DNA from: Paenibacillus nasutitermitis
GTDB taxonomy: Bacteria; Bacillota; Bacilli; Paenibacillales; Paenibacillaceae
Length of the DNA: 64,000 nt
Assembly: GCF_014641075.1 (NCBI RefSeq)
Contig: NZ_BMHP01000001.1
Span: 1,736,001-1,800,000 of the forward strand
Reading direction: 5' to 3'
Below are positions 27,955-35,961 of this stretch, in pieces (the stretch's first letter is position 1; each line of letters begins with the position of its first letter). The notes under the pieces were generated by a model. The model ran no database searches. It saw nothing but the letters and a program-made list of their open reading frames with translations, and had not been told where the DNA came from. The translations under genes were made by a program, and so were the position numbers.

Positions 27955-28818
27955 ATGGATGTACGAAAAATCGGAGCCTTTATATCGGAACTGCGAAAAA
28001 GCAAAAATTTGACACAGGCAGAACTCGCCCAGCTTCTTAATGTGAGCCACCAAGCCGTTTCCAAATGGGAACGCGGCGAATCCCTGCCGGATATCGGTCT
28101 GCTCCCGCTTACTGCCAAAGTATTGGAACTGACGGTTGATGAGCTGCTGAGCGGAGAACGTATTCCTGCTCCTGTTCTGAAGACTCCAATCGGAACGCCG
28201 GCAGCTGCCGCCATGTATCGCGTAGACCAGAATACTCTGCAGGTCAGCGCCGAAGACACGCTTCAAGAGGAAAATCGGCTGACTTTCGATCATGTCAGCA
28301 GTCTTGCTCCATTCCTTTCCTGGGATGCGCTGCAATCGATGGTTGAACAGGTCGAGGACGAGGTCCATTGGGACAATGTAGAAGCGCTGGCTCCCTTTCT
28401 TGGACGGGATGTGCTGGAGAAGCTGGTTGAGCAAGTCATCGATGGTGAAATCGAGATGGACCGAATAAAAAGCATCGCTCCTTTTCTTGGTCATGAGGCA
28501 CTGGAACGGCTGGTTAATCATGCCGAGGAGGAAAGCCTGAGCTGGGACGCGATATCCGGACTTGTCCCTTTTTTGTCCAGAGAGACCTTGTCCATAATGG
28601 TTCAACGGGTAGTTGAGGGTAAGATGGAGCCGGAAAATATTATGGGACTGGCACCGTTCCTGGACCAGTCCGATCTCGAGATGCTGATTGTGAGCCGGGG
28701 GATAAGCGGCCTGCGTCCCGAGCATCTGGCCGGATTAGCGCCTTTTCTTTCCCAGTCTCTGCTTGAGAAGCTCGTGTTCGGGAATAAGCGTGAAGTGGTG
28801 AGCGAAATAGACAGTTGA
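27955..28818 (+). CDS. XRE-family regulator with a six-repeat C-terminal domain
   Basis: The 287-residue protein starts with an XRE helix-turn-helix (residues 1-65: LTQAELAQLLNVSHQAVSKWERGESLP). After a short linker come six tandem units of about 28-32 residues, from about residue 115 to 280. Each contains a variant of LAPFL followed by an acidic helix (for example SSLAPFLSWDALQSMVEQV, EALAPFLGRDVLEKLVEQV, AGLAPFLSQSLLEKLVF). This looks like an alpha-helical repeat scaffold for protein or ligand binding. ATG 27955 has AGGAGGA upstream. The target is unknown. Confidence 0.8.
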   Translation: MDVRKIGAFISELRKSKNLTQAELAQLLNVSHQAVSKWERGESLPDIGLLPLTAKVLELTVDELLSGERIPAPVLKTPIGTPAAAAMYRVDQNTLQVSAEDTLQEENRLTFDHVSSLAPFLSWDALQSMVEQVEDEVHWDNVEALAPFLGRDVLEKLVEQVIDGEIEMDRIKSIAPFLGHEALERLVNHAEEESLSWDAISGLVPFLSRETLSIMVQRVVEGKMEPENIMGLAPFLDQSDLEMLIVSRGISGLRPEHLAGLAPFLSQSLLEKLVFGNKREVVSEIDS

Positions 28819-28955
28819 CCGCGGTACGGAGCACAGTGTGGCAAGAAAGCCTGACCGCAAGTGGAGATTATAACAGCAGACTGCTCCGGCAGCCTGCTGT
28901 TGTGCTGAAATCGGTGACCGCTATTTATTTGTTTCATTCACAACCCTGTCCAAGG

Positions 28956-29777
28956 TCAGAGGGGAACGGACCCCATCTTCTCATTCAGATCCATGCAGCA
29001 GTCATTAACAATCGGCAGCTTGGTTCTCTCATTTTCCTCTTCGATGTTCTCAGCAGCCAGCGGTGTTGTTTTGGCATTGGAGCTTACACCCATAAGCAGG
29101 AAAGAAGCGATGACGAACGTGGAGACGACTTCGCGGTTACGCTTATCTGACGCCCCGGCACGCCTTTGAATCAGGGAGCCAGCCCAATAAACGGCTTCCA
29201 CTACCGCAATGGCGCCGGCTATGTCAAGCAGCACGTGCTGCTTGACAAATAAGGTCGAGGCGATAATCAGTATGGACATGCATGATACCCCAAGACGGAT
29301 GTAGCGGTTGATAGCCTGCGATGAAATAAATGCTTTCATCATACAGTACGAGGTCAGTACATGCGTGCTCGGAAAACAATTGAAAGGCTCATCCATGCTG
29401 TACACATATTGGACAAGCCGGTCGAACAAGTCATGGACGGCAAATTCAGGACGCGGCACATGCGTCTGGTAGACGGCGTACACCAGATAACATACGGTCA
29501 GACCGATATTAAAGCGAAGCAGTGTATGTCTATACAGCTGCTTGTTCTTGAAGGCAAGATAGACAAAACAAACAAAAATAAAAACAAACCAGCCTAAATA
29601 AGGCACAATAAACAGTTTTAGAAAAGGGATTTGTTCATCCAAATCTGTTACCAGGCTGAAGGTCTCCTCGCCGCGGCTTTGGTTCAAATAAATATAGGCG
29701 ACGCTGAGCAGCGGGATGGACAAAAGCAGGCTTAGCGCCGGCAAACGGTTCAATAACAGTTTCCACATCGTGTACAT
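28956..29777 (-). CDS. PAP2-family membrane phosphatase
   Basis: The 273-residue membrane protein has about six hydrophobic segments and the PAP2 signature: CFPSTHVLTSY in the middle and KQHVLLDIAGA about 50 residues later, including the catalytic His residues and the Asp that activates one of them. The Aur1/Ipt1-like spacing suggests a lipid phosphatase or phosphotransferase that acts on the outer side of the membrane. I chose the ATG at 29777 because GGAG lies 8 bases upstream; an in-frame GTG at 29786 lacks spacing. The C-terminal tail is hydrophilic. It is convergent with the XRE gene and divergent from the LiaG-like gene. Confidence 0.85.
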   Translation of the reverse strand: MYTMWKLLLNRLPALSLLLSIPLLSVAYIYLNQSRGEETFSLVTDLDEQIPFLKLFIVPYLGWFVFIFVCFVYLAFKNKQLYRHTLLRFNIGLTVCYLVYAVYQTHVPRPEFAVHDLFDRLVQYVYSMDEPFNCFPSTHVLTSYCMMKAFISSQAINRYIRLGVSCMSILIIASTLFVKQHVLLDIAGAIAVVEAVYWAGSLIQRRAGASDKRNREVVSTFVIASFLLMGVSSNAKTTPLAAENIEEENERTKLPIVNDCCMDLNEKMGSVPL

Positions 29778-29893
29778 AGAAGTCACTCCATTTCAAATTT
29801 TCATTCTTACCCGTGTTTCATATGCTGTTCTGCTGATAGATCCAGATTAAGGCATTGTAAATTTTTTTGTAACGTCCCCGGGATGTAAATAAG

Positions 29894-29945
29894 CTAAGAC
29901 TTTGCCGGGGGCAGCGGGTCAGACCAACTAAGACCTTGGTCTTAG
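29894..29945 (+). promoter_or_regulatory. Candidate LiaR-type operator
   Basis: CTAAGACC-TT-GGTCTTAG (29928-29945) is a perfect 8-2-8 palindrome. The same CTAAGAC word occurs alone at 29894-29900. It lies about 90 bases before the LiaG-like gene. Since lia operons are autoregulated, this is the best candidate site for the LiaR-like protein. Confidence 0.5.
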
Positions 29946-30031
29946 CCACAACCGGTTCCAGGTACGTAGGGGATCAGGATATTTATTGTTAAAATGGGAT
30001 GATTGGGTATTGCTGCAAGGGGGGCTGTGAA

Positions 30032-31006
30032 TTGAAAAAAATAATCGGTGCGCTGCTCCTGATGGGCGGTCTTGTTCTGATGGGGCTTTCCTTTCCGCAA
30101 TTGCCGCAGACGTGGAAAGGGCAGGAACAAAGGTTTGCCATCCCGGATACGGTGCAGACCATCTCGGTGTCGGCATCTCAAGCCGATATCCGCATTACAT
30201 CGGTTGACGATCTGGACGAGATCAAGGTGACGCTTAGCGGCAACGGCTCATTGAATGTAAACCATTCCGAAGAGCGTATCGATCTGCAGGTGGAGGACAA
30301 ATCTTGGGGACTCCTGCCGCGAGGGTGTACTTTGGACATCTACCTCCCTAGCTTTTATAAACAGGTCTTGATGGCTGAAGCTGATGAAGGTAATATCGAT
30401 GTTTATGGCGGTTCGGAGGAAGGACGGATGACCCTCCGGGAATTGGCGCTCACCATCCATTTGGGTAACGTGAAGGTAATGGATACCCATGCAGAGCGGC
30501 TCCTCTTCAACGGTGCGGCAGCCAAGTTCTCAGGAGAACAGGTTGAAGCAGGCAGCTCCGAGTTTGAGCTCATTTCGGGTAAAATCGACCTGGACAAATA
30601 TTCGGGCGATTATGATATCTCCATGGAAACGGGAAAATTGAACGTTTCAAATTTCTCGAACGGCGACGGAAGGGTGAAGCTGACTGCGGGCCAGATCAAT
30701 CTGGATCATTACGAGGGCGGGCTGAAGGCGGAAATAACGAGCGGAGAAATAAATGCCCAGCTTGATAGGGCCGGGGGGGCGTTTGATATTCATATTATCA
30801 GCGGCAATGTCAATTTTCTGCTACCCCTGCCGGCGGATTTCCGGCTGGATGCGGCAACCGAAGACGGACGCATCAGGGCAGTTTATCCTTTCGATACAAT
30901 AGACACTCAAGAGCGCCGGAAATTGGAAGCTGCCAGCGGAACGGGCAAAATTCCATTACGGGTCCGTTTGCTGTCGGGCAATTTGAATGTTGATTCCACT
31001 CCATAA
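30032..31006 (+). CDS. DUF4097 beta-strand repeat protein, LiaG-like
   Basis: The 324-residue protein has an N-terminal hydrophobic anchor (KKIIGALLLMGGLVLMGLSF) and then repeated short beta strands typical of DUF4097 (for example SASQADIRITS, GKLNVSNFSNGDGRVKL, GLKAEITSGEINAQL). In Bacillus, liaG encodes a membrane-anchored protein of this type in the lia operon. TTG at 30032 has AAGGGGGG about 6 bases upstream. It is the first gene of a four-gene unit. Its biochemical role is unknown. Confidence 0.8.
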   Translation: MKKIIGALLLMGGLVLMGLSFPQLPQTWKGQEQRFAIPDTVQTISVSASQADIRITSVDDLDEIKVTLSGNGSLNVNHSEERIDLQVEDKSWGLLPRGCTLDIYLPSFYKQVLMAEADEGNIDVYGGSEEGRMTLRELALTIHLGNVKVMDTHAERLLFNGAAAKFSGEQVEAGSSEFELISGKIDLDKYSGDYDISMETGKLNVSNFSNGDGRVKLTAGQINLDHYEGGLKAEITSGEINAQLDRAGGAFDIHIISGNVNFLLPLPADFRLDAATEDGRIRAVYPFDTIDTQERRKLEAASGTGKIPLRVRLLSGNLNVDSTP

Positions 31007-31022
31007 GAAAGAAGGATCCGGG

Positions 31023-31718
31023 ATGATAAAAAAGGTGTTGAGAAATCCGTTTACCGGTTTGGCCGCAGCCGGCACCACTATCTATTTAATCATTTCCGGC
31101 ACAGGTTATGGGTATTATGATCCGCTGGTCTGGCTCGGTATCGGATTCCTGGTGTCCTGTTTTCGCTCCCGGCTGAGATGGATCGCCATTATCCCTTGGA
31201 CGGTAATGCTGATTATGCTTTCCGAAGGGCTGCAGCTTTATCTGCCGGGCGTGCTGGCGGGCGCAGCTCTCAGCTATACGGGTTATATACTGCTCGCGGA
31301 TAAACGATCCTTTCTGCAAAAAAAACCAGATACAGGAATGCGAGTACGAATAGGTCGCGTTTCCTTGCGAGAGCGTTTCGGCGATGTGATGATCCGCCCT
31401 GTGGAGATTGAGGATTTATCCGTTCCGTTTGGCCTCGGCGATGTTCATATCGATCTGTCTCAGGCGATCGCTGCAGAAGGAGAGCGGACCGTCGTTGTGG
31501 ACCGAATAGCCGGGAATGTGGCTGTTTATCTCCCTTACGATCTTTCAGCCCGGGTTGAGGTGAATATGTTCTATGGTTCTTTGGATATTCCCGGGCTTAC
31601 CCGAGAAAGAGTGGAATTCCGGTTCCGTACGGAAACTGCGGACTATACGCAAGCCGGAAGAAAAGTGCGCGTTGTCCTGACGAGTGTAATCGGCGATGTA
31701 ACGGTGAGGTATTTATAA
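31023..31718 (+). CDS. liaF: LiaF-like membrane inhibitor
   Basis: The 231-residue protein has an N-terminal block with three or four transmembrane segments (to about residue 95) and a C-terminal cell-wall-active-antibiotics response domain, seen in the last line of strands VRVGRVSLRERFGDVMI-like and VVDRIAGNVAVYLPYDLSARVEVNMFYG. LiaF keeps the LiaS kinase inactive until the envelope is damaged. The ATG has GAAGGATC upstream. The stop is one base before the kinase start. The order G-F-S-R agrees with B. subtilis. Confidence 0.85.
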   Translation: MIKKVLRNPFTGLAAAGTTIYLIISGTGYGYYDPLVWLGIGFLVSCFRSRLRWIAIIPWTVMLIMLSEGLQLYLPGVLAGAALSYTGYILLADKRSFLQKKPDTGMRVRIGRVSLRERFGDVMIRPVEIEDLSVPFGLGDVHIDLSQAIAAEGERTVVVDRIAGNVAVYLPYDLSARVEVNMFYGSLDIPGLTRERVEFRFRTETADYTQAGRKVRVVLTSVIGDVTVRYL

Positions 31719-31719
31719 G

Positions 31720-32790
31720 ATGAACATGCATAGAATGGTCAGCATCAGATGGAAGCTTACGATCGCCGGGATTGTCATTGCTCTGCTGCTTTTTGCGGGA
31801 GCCGCATGCGCAATTGTCTTTTTTTATAAGCTGGATTTCCTGATATTATGGGTGGTCCAGAAGAAAAACATCCCGTTGATTCTGATATTATCGGCCGCAG
31901 CGGCAGGCGTCGGGGCTGTATGCGGATGGACTTACGGCAGCGTACTGAAAAAAAGGCTGGACCGTCTCATGGAAACGATCACTATATTTGAGAGGGGCAA
32001 TTTCGTCCACCGCGTTGTTTTGCGCAAAGGAGAAGAGGATGAGATTGGTTTGATGGCAAGCAGGCTGAATGAGATGGCCGGGCATATTCAGCGCCAGATC
32101 GCCGCTCTCCAGAAACTATCGACGGAAAAGGCCGAGATGGGAGAGCAGCTCAAGAAATCTGCCATACTGGAAGAGCGGCAAAGACTTGCGCGCGAGCTGC
32201 ACGATGCGGTCAGCCAGCAGCTGTTTGCCATCTCGATGATGACGTCAACCCTTACGGAAAGTCCGGACTTGAATGCCGGGAAAGCAAGGAAACAAATTAC
32301 GATGGTCGATAAACTCGCGGGGAATGCGCAGAATGAGATGCGCGCGCTGCTCAGGCAGCTGCGTCCTGCGACATTGGAGGGCAAATCATTGAAGGAAGGT
32401 CTCCAGGAGCTGGTGGAGGAAATTGCAGACAAGCAGTCGTTGGATATCCGCTCGGAGATCGAACCCGTCGAAGGGCTGCCGAAGGGCGTAGAAGACCATT
32501 TATTCCGTATTACCCAGGAAGGGTTGTCCAATGTTCTCCGACACTCGCAAGCCGACTCGCTATCCGTGAAGCTTGGCTTCTACAATAAACAAATTCATCT
32601 CAAAATAACCGATAACGGTATTGGTTTTGATGCGAACGCAGTGAAATCGTCTTCCTTCGGTTTGAAAACGGTTCAGGAGCGCGCCCATGAAATCGGAGGT
32701 GTGGCAACGATTGTTTCTTTTCCTGGGAAAGGGACACAGCTGGAAGTAAAAGTACCCATTATCGACCACGGTGAGGAGAGGCGATCATGA
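31720..32790 (+). CDS. liaS: LiaS-like sensor histidine kinase
   Basis: The 356-residue kinase has two transmembrane segments close together (about 12-36 and 46-66) with almost no external loop, as in intramembrane-sensing kinases. A HAMP domain follows, then HisKA_3 with phosphoacceptor His161 in RELHDAVSQQLFAISMM, then HATPase (DNGIGFD and SFGLKTVQERA). It senses cell-wall stress through LiaF. Its stop overlaps the regulator start by 4 bases (ATGA). Confidence 0.9.
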   Translation: MNMHRMVSIRWKLTIAGIVIALLLFAGAACAIVFFYKLDFLILWVVQKKNIPLILILSAAAAGVGAVCGWTYGSVLKKRLDRLMETITIFERGNFVHRVVLRKGEEDEIGLMASRLNEMAGHIQRQIAALQKLSTEKAEMGEQLKKSAILEERQRLARELHDAVSQQLFAISMMTSTLTESPDLNAGKARKQITMVDKLAGNAQNEMRALLRQLRPATLEGKSLKEGLQELVEEIADKQSLDIRSEIEPVEGLPKGVEDHLFRITQEGLSNVLRHSQADSLSVKLGFYNKQIHLKITDNGIGFDANAVKSSSFGLKTVQERAHEIGGVATIVSFPGKGTQLEVKVPIIDHGEERRS

Positions 32791-33419
32791 CTATTAAAGT
32801 GCTGCTTGTGGATGATCATGAGATGGTCCGGATGGGCTTGGCCGGTTATCTGGACATTCAAGCCGACATTGAAGTTGTCGGCGAAGCGGCGAGCGGCGAA
32901 GAGGGCGTCAGGCTTGCCGGTGAGCTTAAACCGGATGTGGTTGTCATGGATCTGGTCATGGCAGGGATGGGCGGCGTGGAGGCAACCAGGCTAATATGCG
33001 AGATGCCTGATGCACCGCAGGTTATTGTATTGACAAGCTTCATGGATGATGACAAGGTATATCCGGTCATTGAAGCGGGAGCGCTCAGTTATTTGCTTAA
33101 GACATCCAGAGCCCGTGAAATTGCGTCTGCCATCCGTGCAGCGGGCAGGGGAGACTCGGTATTGGAGGCAGAGGTGACGGGCAAGGTCCTTTCCAGAATG
33201 CGCCGCGCGCCCCAGGACCTTCCCTATAAAGCTCTGACATCAAGAGAAATCGAAGTGCTGAGCCTCATTGCCAAGGGAAAAACCAATCATGAAATCGCTG
33301 CGGAGCTGGTTATTGCCGTCAAGACCGTCAAAACGCATATTACAAATATTTTCGCCAAGCTGGAAGTGGACGACCGCACTCAAGCTGCTGTTTACGTACA
33401 CCGGAACGGACCCATCTGA
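32787..33419 (+). CDS. liaR: LiaR-like response regulator, NarL family
   Basis: The 210-residue protein has a receiver domain with Asp9-Asp10 and phosphoacceptor Asp55 (VVVMDLVMAGMGG), and a C-terminal LuxR-type helix-turn-helix (LTSREIEVLSLIAKGKTNHEIAAELVIAVKTVKTHITNIFAKL). It is translationally coupled to the kinase gene. It should bind the palindrome at 29928 and activate the operon after phosphorylation. A terminator follows. Confidence 0.92.
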   Translation: MTIKVLLVDDHEMVRMGLAGYLDIQADIEVVGEAASGEEGVRLAGELKPDVVVMDLVMAGMGGVEATRLICEMPDAPQVIVLTSFMDDDKVYPVIEAGALSYLLKTSRAREIASAIRAAGRGDSVLEAEVTGKVLSRMRRAPQDLPYKALTSREIEVLSLIAKGKTNHEIAAELVIAVKTVKTHITNIFAKLEVDDRTQAAVYVHRNGPI

Positions 33420-33490
33420 TCATTCAGAAAAATCCGGCTTGCCTCGAGGATCTGGATCAGCATGTATAATTAAGACCCCCATCAGGAATG

Positions 33491-33538
33491 GAATTCATCG
33501 GGCTGCGAGCAAACTCAGCCAGAGATGAATTCTTTTTT
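33491..33538 (+). terminator. Terminator of the lia-like operon
   Basis: GAATTCATC (33491-33499) pairs with GATGAATTC (33524-33532), followed by six T. Confidence 0.75.
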
Positions 33539-33618
33539 CGCTTATGACAGATGTTTGTCTTCGATTCTGGTTCGGCTGGTCTTCGGTCATCCCGACCTGT
33601 TTCGCGAATAGCAAAAGG

Positions 33619-33648
33619 TTGAGAAAATGATGATTTTTTTAGTATAAT
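33619..33648 (+). promoter_or_regulatory. Promoter of the FusB-type gene
   Basis: TTGAGA (33619-33624), an 18-base spacer and TATAAT (33643-33648). The start site would be near 33655, giving a leader of about 200 bases. Confidence 0.7.
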
Positions 33649-33680
33649 GAAGGTATCCTTGAAACGAGGGGTTGGTACAA

Positions 33681-33749
33681 ATGGCAATTCGCGATTGCCG
33701 GATTGGCAAATCTCATGCAGAGCCTGTTAAAGGGCGATACTTTGCGTGA
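33681..33749 (+). CDS. Candidate leader peptide of the FusB-type gene, 22 residues
   Basis: ATG 33681 lies 9 bases after GAGGGG. The peptide begins MAIRDCRIGKSHAEP and ends VKGRYFA. It is encoded in the 200-base leader between promoter and gene. Downstream segments can pair in competing ways: GGGCGAT (33732-33738) with ATCGCCC (33769-33775), GAGGTGC (33748-33754) with GCACCTT (33811-33817), and GCCC (33772-33775) with GGGC (33803-33806). This is the layout of a drug-responsive attenuator. Confidence 0.5.
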   Translation: MAIRDCRIGKSHAEPVKGRYFA

Positions 33750-33853
33750 GGTGCGGTAGGACAAACTAATCGCCCATACAAATGAATATCGTTTCTAATA
33801 ACGGGCTTCTGCACCTTATTGCATATTTACAAAAAATAAGGAGCTGAACCGTT

Positions 33854-34507
33854 ATGATTAAACCGTTTATTAGAAACCATGACTATAATTTTATTAAGAA
33901 ACAAGCAGCTTTTCTGAAGCAGACACTCCGAACGGCTGTTGATCCCAAAGTGCTGGAATCCGTCCGTTACAGCACGGAATCCAATATTATGGGACGGTTC
34001 CCGCTTGCAGACGCTCATCAGCAGCAATTGTTAAAGGGAATTTCCGGATTGGACACTGCCGATGAATTCGACCGGTATCTTGGCCAATTGCAGCCGTATG
34101 TGGTTGAATTCCCTACGGTTACGGCCAAGCAGATTCAGAAGCTGTTCCCCAAAAACAAGAAACTTAAGATTCCGGATCTGTCAGCAGTAAGCCATAGGCA
34201 CACAACCTATCTGAGCTGGCTTGATATTTCGACCAATAAAATGTTTTTGGTTCACGAGATGAATGGACTTATTATGGGTGTAGAAGGCCGTTTCATACCA
34301 TCCAACAAGAAAAGCTACTGTTTCTTGTGCAACAGACATGAAGAGCTTGTGTTTTTCTCTGCGGTAGCCACGAAAAGACCGGCCAAATCATCACCCGATT
34401 ATTACAAAGCCATTGGCAATTACTTGTGTATGAACAGTATGGAATGTAACAAGAATGTGACGGATCTTTCAGCTTTAGAGAAATTTATGGAAGCTGTTAC
34501 AGGGTAA
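33854..34507 (+). CDS. FusB/FusC-family EF-G-binding protein
   Basis: The 217-residue protein matches the FusB family over its whole length. The N-terminal helical domain (1-80) opens MIKPFIRNHDYNFIKKQ; a middle strand block has KIPDLSAVSHRHTTYLSW. The C-terminal zinc finger has Cys156, Cys159, Cys192 and Cys198. FusB proteins bind elongation factor G and free it from ribosomes stalled by fusidic acid; chromosomal homologues in Firmicutes may serve ribosome rescue more generally. AAGGAG precedes the ATG. A terminator follows, so it is a single-gene unit with its own leader. Whether it gives resistance is not shown. Confidence 0.88.
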   Translation: MIKPFIRNHDYNFIKKQAAFLKQTLRTAVDPKVLESVRYSTESNIMGRFPLADAHQQQLLKGISGLDTADEFDRYLGQLQPYVVEFPTVTAKQIQKLFPKNKKLKIPDLSAVSHRHTTYLSWLDISTNKMFLVHEMNGLIMGVEGRFIPSNKKSYCFLCNRHEELVFFSAVATKRPAKSSPDYYKAIGNYLCMNSMECNKNVTDLSALEKFMEAVTG

Positions 34508-34542
34508 GCATGTTTGTCGCCATGCTTCAAGCAAATCTCCGG

Positions 34543-34579
34543 GCCATTGAATCTTTTTTTATAGATTCAATGGCTTTTT
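34543..34579 (+). terminator. Terminator after the FusB-type gene
   Basis: GCCATTGAATC pairs with GATTCAATGGC, followed by five T; the loop is also T-rich. Confidence 0.85.
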
Positions 34580-34678
34580 AGCGGTGGCTTAACAAATAAT
34601 GGAAATCAATTCCAGCTGAACGTCAGAGATTGAAAGAGCTGAAATAAATTAGAATTCTATTTGTTTAGCAGAGAGTTC

Positions 34679-34707
34679 TTGCCGAAGTTTACTTGGCGTA
34701 TTATGCT
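34679..34707 (+). promoter_or_regulatory. Possible promoter of the glutamate racemase gene
   Basis: TTGCCG (34679-34684), a 17-base spacer and TATGCT (34702-34707). Both boxes deviate from consensus. Confidence 0.4.
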
Positions 34708-34797
34708 AGGAGTAGGTTTGAACGGGCAGCATGTTGAGGCTGCTGGTAAGACTTGAGAATAATTGAGATGACTTCATATGTAAGGAATGGATGAGAC

Positions 34798-35592
34798 GTG
34801 ACAATTGGGTTTTTCGACTCGGGTATCGGCGGACTTACAGTACTGGAAGAATCCCTCAGAAGGCTTCCCACTGAAGATTATCTTTATATGGCGGATACGC
34901 TTCACGTTCCCTATGGAACCAAAAGCAAGGAAGATGTTAGAAGATATATCCTCGAGACGATCGGGAAGATGGTTGAGGAGGGCATTGATGCGCTTGTTAT
35001 CGCTTGCAATACGGCGACCAGCATTGCAGTAGCTGAGTTAAGAGAAATATATTCTCTTCCTATTATCGGGATGGAGCCTGCGGTCAAGCCTGCCGTGGAA
35101 ATGAACCGTGCAACCGGAAAAAGGGCACTTGTCTTTGCTACTCCGCTAACGCTCCAGCTGCCCAAATATTATGCGCTTGTTGCCCGTGTTGATGAAGAGG
35201 GCATCGTAGATTCGCTGCCGCTCCCGGAACTCGTGAACTACTGTGAGGCCTTGCAGTTCGATAAACGGATCATGGAAGATTATTTTCATACGAAGCTAGC
35301 CGGCTATGATTTGGATAACTATGGAATTGTCGTGCTTGGCTGTACGCACTATCCTTTTTATAAAGATATTCTTCGCGAGATTCTGCCTGCGCATATTCAG
35401 ATTGTCGATGGCAATATCGGAACAGTGAAGCGGCTGTCGGCGATGCTGAACAGATATGGTGTCGTACAATCGAGCGGAAGCGGAAATGTCCGTTTTATGT
35501 GTACCGGCGGCGAACCCGCTTATATGGACAAGATGTACAAGGCGCTGTCCCTTCTCCGGACCCGTGAAAGCATAACAGGTCAAATGTATTAG
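34798..35592 (+). CDS. murI: Glutamate racemase
   Basis: The 264-residue enzyme makes D-glutamate for peptidoglycan. It has the N-terminal signature GFFDSGIGGLTVL and the two catalytic cysteines: Cys70 in ACNTATS and Cys182 in LGCTHYP. The length is typical. It starts with GTG at 34798, with GGATGAG about 5 bases upstream. It appears to be a single-gene unit with a terminator after it. In Bacillus the name racE is also used. In spore formers the same activity can feed poly-gamma-glutamate, but nothing here points to that. Confidence 0.95.
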   Translation: MTIGFFDSGIGGLTVLEESLRRLPTEDYLYMADTLHVPYGTKSKEDVRRYILETIGKMVEEGIDALVIACNTATSIAVAELREIYSLPIIGMEPAVKPAVEMNRATGKRALVFATPLTLQLPKYYALVARVDEEGIVDSLPLPELVNYCEALQFDKRIMEDYFHTKLAGYDLDNYGIVVLGCTHYPFYKDILREILPAHIQIVDGNIGTVKRLSAMLNRYGVVQSSGSGNVRFMCTGGEPAYMDKMYKALSLLRTRESITGQMY

Positions 35593-35635
35593 AATGAACG
35601 GTTTGCGCGAAAATAGCTGGCTTTCGTTGAAAAGT

Positions 35636-35662
35636 AAAAGCTTGAGCAATCAAGCTTTTTTT
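35636..35662 (+). terminator. Terminator after glutamate racemase
   Basis: AAAAGCTTGA-GCAA-TCAAGCTTTT with a seven-T run. Confidence 0.9.
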
Positions 35663-35961
35663 CTATGTTCTCATAGACAAGAAACTTGTGTTAGCACACA
35701 AGCATATTGTAGTACAATCAATGGATAAGCTTCCCAATTAGGTAGTATTACGATCAGGAGCCATTTGGCGGACGCGGGACTATTTATTTCACACCTCTTG
35801 GAGCGGACGTTTAATTTGCAGGTTCCGAATATAACTATTCATTCCCTATCCAAATATGCCGAAAATCCTAGTAGGGGATTCTCCCCAATATCTCTGAACA
35901 GCCATAAAACAGAAAAATGTCTTGCATATAATTCGATTGAAATGATTAGAGGGGGATTGGA

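Noticed and set aside
28871-28906. AACAGCAG/CTGCTGTT stem between the XRE and PAP2 genes as terminator
   Set aside because: The stem is real but no T tract follows on either strand, so I do not call it a terminator.
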